A stretch of 64,000 nt of DNA from Certhia americana (taxonomy: Eukaryota; Chordata; Aves; Passeriformes; Certhiidae). Location: positions 113,150,380-113,214,379 of the forward strand of contig CM031858.1 in the NCBI GenBank assembly GCA_018697195.1, written 5' to 3'. This document shows, in pieces, positions 61,500 to 64,000 of this stretch (its first letter is position 1; each line of letters begins with the position of its first letter). The translations under genes were made by a program, and so were the position numbers. A model generated the notes under the pieces. It was not told where the DNA came from. It made no database searches and saw nothing but the letters and a program-made list of their open reading frames with translations.

Positions 61500-61519
61500 T
61501 TTTTTTTTTTTTTTTTTTT
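61500..61519. repeat. T20 homopolymer
   Basis: Twenty consecutive T, followed by a short T/G tract. Confidence 0.95.
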
Positions 61520-63040
61520 GGTTTTCTGGGTTTTTTTTAAGGAAAAAGGCCATAATTTTAACATTGAAACAGTATCAGAGCAAGCCGTTTAAAGATGAAT
61601 GTGGATAGTCTTTAGATAATAATAATTTAATCACTTAGCTATGATAGTGGATATCATCCAAAACTACTAGAAAAAGTGTTTTTTTGCTCACAACCCTTGT
61701 CTCAGATTACTGGAAATATTTGAGATTAGGGCACAGTTTTCGTAGGTGTACGTAGAGTCCAACATTCTCATACTTCTGCCTTTCCCCAATCTTATAAATA
61801 GCAGTTAATCATATTTAGTATAGAACTTTGAAAATTACATGAGAAGAGCTGTCTGTCTGACAAAAAGGCCTTCTAAATTTGTGATTTGAATTTAGGCAGC
61901 CAGACAAAATGAAAATGTTGGACTCAGTCTTTATCTGTTTAGCTTTAAGGCACATTGTTAAGACAGATCTGTTTCTGCCTCATCTGTGATGTGTGAGAAA
62001 AGACTGTCCCACTAGTCTCATGATCTGAAGATTCACAGCAGTAGTTTAATAGTAAATTTTAAGAAACTTTAAAAATATTATTCAATATTATTTTTCATAT
62101 TACATAAATAACTAATAATTGGTATAATAAACAGATCATGGTGCTCTTGGATAAGTGTCCTAGAACAAAGAAAACTCTGAACTCCACTGGAGCAGAGCTT
62201 CCTAGGACAGGTCTGCCTTAATTCCAGCCCTTTGCTGACTCTACAACTTAAAATGTGGCAAGATTTGTGAGCACCCCGGATTCATATGATGCAAATTTTT
62301 CAATTCCCTTCTATCTAAATGCAGGACATGTAATTTTTTTTATGTGTCAGTCCATTTTGGTTTATCTAAATATGTCTATTCAAAGAAATAATTATCAGCT
62401 ACTTTATGGCAATTAAATTTGACTTATTTTCCAAATGAAAATTATTCTCTATCCATGGAAAGTTGGAATATGAGACAAGAAATGCTCCTGAAGCCATTAG
62501 CACACATCCTAAGTAGACCTGGCCTGTTTTCGCTACAATGAGCAGTGAAAAAAGGAAGTCCATTAGATGGAAATATTGTCTTTCTAAAACCAGCAGATTT
62601 TTGTTACTTCAATGTCTAAGCACTGCAATTCTCAGCAGGAAATTGCACTGGAACAGTGGGCGGTTCCGAATTTCTGGAAACTTTACAATGGCTTTTATGT
62701 TTAAACATCATTTAGCAGCTGTTAAAGGTCAGCACAAATCCTGTACTTTATCAGTATAAATGAAGTCTACAACTGCCAAGAAAAGAATGCATTAAATAAT
62801 GTAGTGATTATCATCTTGATTTTTTTTCCCTTCAGAAGTGAAAAGGACCTCTTAAGCGGTCCTATTTTTCTCCTCCTTATTTCAAATTGACAAAGTAAAA
62901 AGTAAAACACTAATTAAATTATTTATATCAGAAATTTACTTATGAGGATGGCACATTTTGTACACAAAGCAAGTGAAACATCTGACACATTGTATAGTGC
63001 CAGGTGCAGCTAAGAAAGTGTAATATAAATCGGCATCTAG

Positions 63041-63091
63041 AGGCTAAAAAACCCAACAAACTTGCTGCAATATTTCATTATCAATTTTATT
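63041..63091 (-). terminator. Poly(A) site of a leftward transcript
   Basis: On the minus strand AATAAA (63086-63091) is followed by 18 nt, a CA dinucleotide at about 63066-63067, and then a GU/U-rich element of the form TTTGTTGGGTTTTTT (63046-63060). All three parts of a vertebrate poly(A) site are present at normal distances. AT-rich DNA gives many false AATAAA hexamers, so the downstream element is the main support. Confidence 0.5.
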
Positions 63092-64000
63092 TCCTACCAT
63101 ACACCAAATGTACAGCACAGAACACAATTTTGTTGTTTTGATGTAAGAAATATTAATTGTATGAAGAAACAGTATACAAACTACTCCAAATTAAAAAAAT
63201 GCATACATCATTGCTCTTTACAAAAGGTCTAATTTACAGTATAGCTCATCAATGCATTTAAACACAAAAAAAAAAAAAAGAAAAACAGAAAAAAAGAAAA
63301 AACAGTGCACATTACAAAACACATCAAGTACAAGGGAGGCAAATAAATACAAACATACTTCACAGAACATCCTGAGCAAACAACCAAACACAGATAAATT
63401 AACCTGAAGCCATAATAAATCATAATAATAAATACATAGGTCAGTAAGAGATTTTTTTTACTTAAATAAAATATATAACAAATTTATTAAAATATTTAGT
63501 AAATTAAATTTTAGTCTTTGTAATGAGTGAACTCATTTTGTATGCATTTAACAAGTATAACAAATGTTTGCTTTTTGTGTTTTTAGCAAGAACAATAACT
63601 TTAATAGCGAATTTTTGTTTGGTGTTCTCCTATTTATATTAGACAGCACATATGGTAGCTTTTGAAAAATCAATTTAAAAATAAACACAGCTCCTAAGAA
63701 CACACATTTTCCCCTGCCTAAACTAAGATCGGAGAGTTGAATCAACCCCCCAACAAAAAGCAAGCCCCACCTAATGCAGAACAGTGACCACAGTGCATGA
63801 GAGTTGAATCACTTCTGAATAGTACTTTTGTGCAGAAACAGTAATAATATAATTGTATATGTCAAGCCTGTGAATGCCATCATATTCAATCTAAATATAA
63901 ATGCGGCTAATAAAAATAAACACTTTCATTATAGCACGGAAAAATTAAACACACGCTAGATCCATGTATACATTTACACTGAGGCACATATGCACATGAG
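63067..64000 (-). other. Putative 3' UTR of a gene beyond the right edge
   Basis: If the poly(A) site at 63041-63091 is used, this AT-rich block is the distal 3' UTR of a leftward gene whose coding part lies outside the window. No long open frame exists here, and there are several A or T runs, as is common in long 3' UTRs. No acceptor-bounded coding end is visible, so the gene cannot be named. The alternative is plain intergenic DNA. Confidence 0.35.

Larger units (their letters stand above)
60383..63040. other. Unannotated AT-rich stretch
   Basis: It contains a 16-bp tandem duplication (61077-61108), a very AT-rich block at 61222-61310 and a T20 run (61500-61519). No gene was recognised. 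Confidence 0.5.

Noticed and set aside
1..64000. tRNA, snRNA, rRNA, CRISPR arrays, bacterial operons, phage or plasmid features
   Set aside because: None seen on reading both strands. Small hairpin RNAs cannot be excluded without folding tools.

Overview
This window reads as vertebrate nuclear DNA, and specifically as a bird. It is AT-rich and almost entirely non-coding. It carries at least eight truncated CR1 LINEs whose 3' ends finish in the avian-type TTCTATGA or TTCTGTGA motif. It also has two solo LTRs of endogenous retroviruses; one of them starts and ends like LTRs I associate with songbirds. I therefore lean to a passerine, but the order is inference. I found no complete protein-coding gene and no bacterial-type gene. 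The open frames over 60 codons look like chance frames, frames inside repeats, or frames inside GC-rich DNA.

Layout. Positions 1-2400 are probably the start of intron 1 (or flank) of a gene running leftwards. Positions about 2440-3960 are a strong CpG island. On the minus strand it has two CCAAT boxes 30 bp apart, a GC-rich segment with no ATG, and a full-consensus splice donor at 2739-2744. I read this as promoter plus non-coding exon 1 of a leftward gene I cannot name. The same island holds a degenerate 25-bp GC-rich minisatellite (3207-3672) and several G-run clusters. A CR1 overlaps the outer edge of the island (4084-4484).

From about 4.5 to 63 kb the sequence looks intergenic or intronic. 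It holds CR1 pieces (12.4, 13.6, 27.8, 30.3, 31.2/32.0, 41.1 and 44.3 kb), a CR1 split by a 575-bp solo LTR with a 6-bp target duplication (31384-31958), and a 722-bp solo LTR with a 4-bp duplication (42918-43639). It also holds a weak LTR-like block (10.5-11.3 kb), microsatellites, T/G-only or A/C-only tracts, two CTCF-like sites pointing away from each other (23.5 and 28.5 kb), a small CpG-rich patch (31.0 kb) and a few splice-site-bounded candidate exons.

At the right edge a good minus-strand poly(A) site (AATAAA, CA cleavage, GU/U-rich tail) at 63041-63091 suggests that 63067-64000 is the end of the 3' UTR of a second leftward gene lying mostly outside the window. The simplest picture is two tandem leftward genes separated by about 60 kb of repeat-bearing DNA. 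I saw no convincing new biological system. The best leads are the CpG-island minisatellite beside the promoter, the nested LTR-in-CR1, the CTCF-like pair, and the possible retrocopy tail at 59.2 kb.
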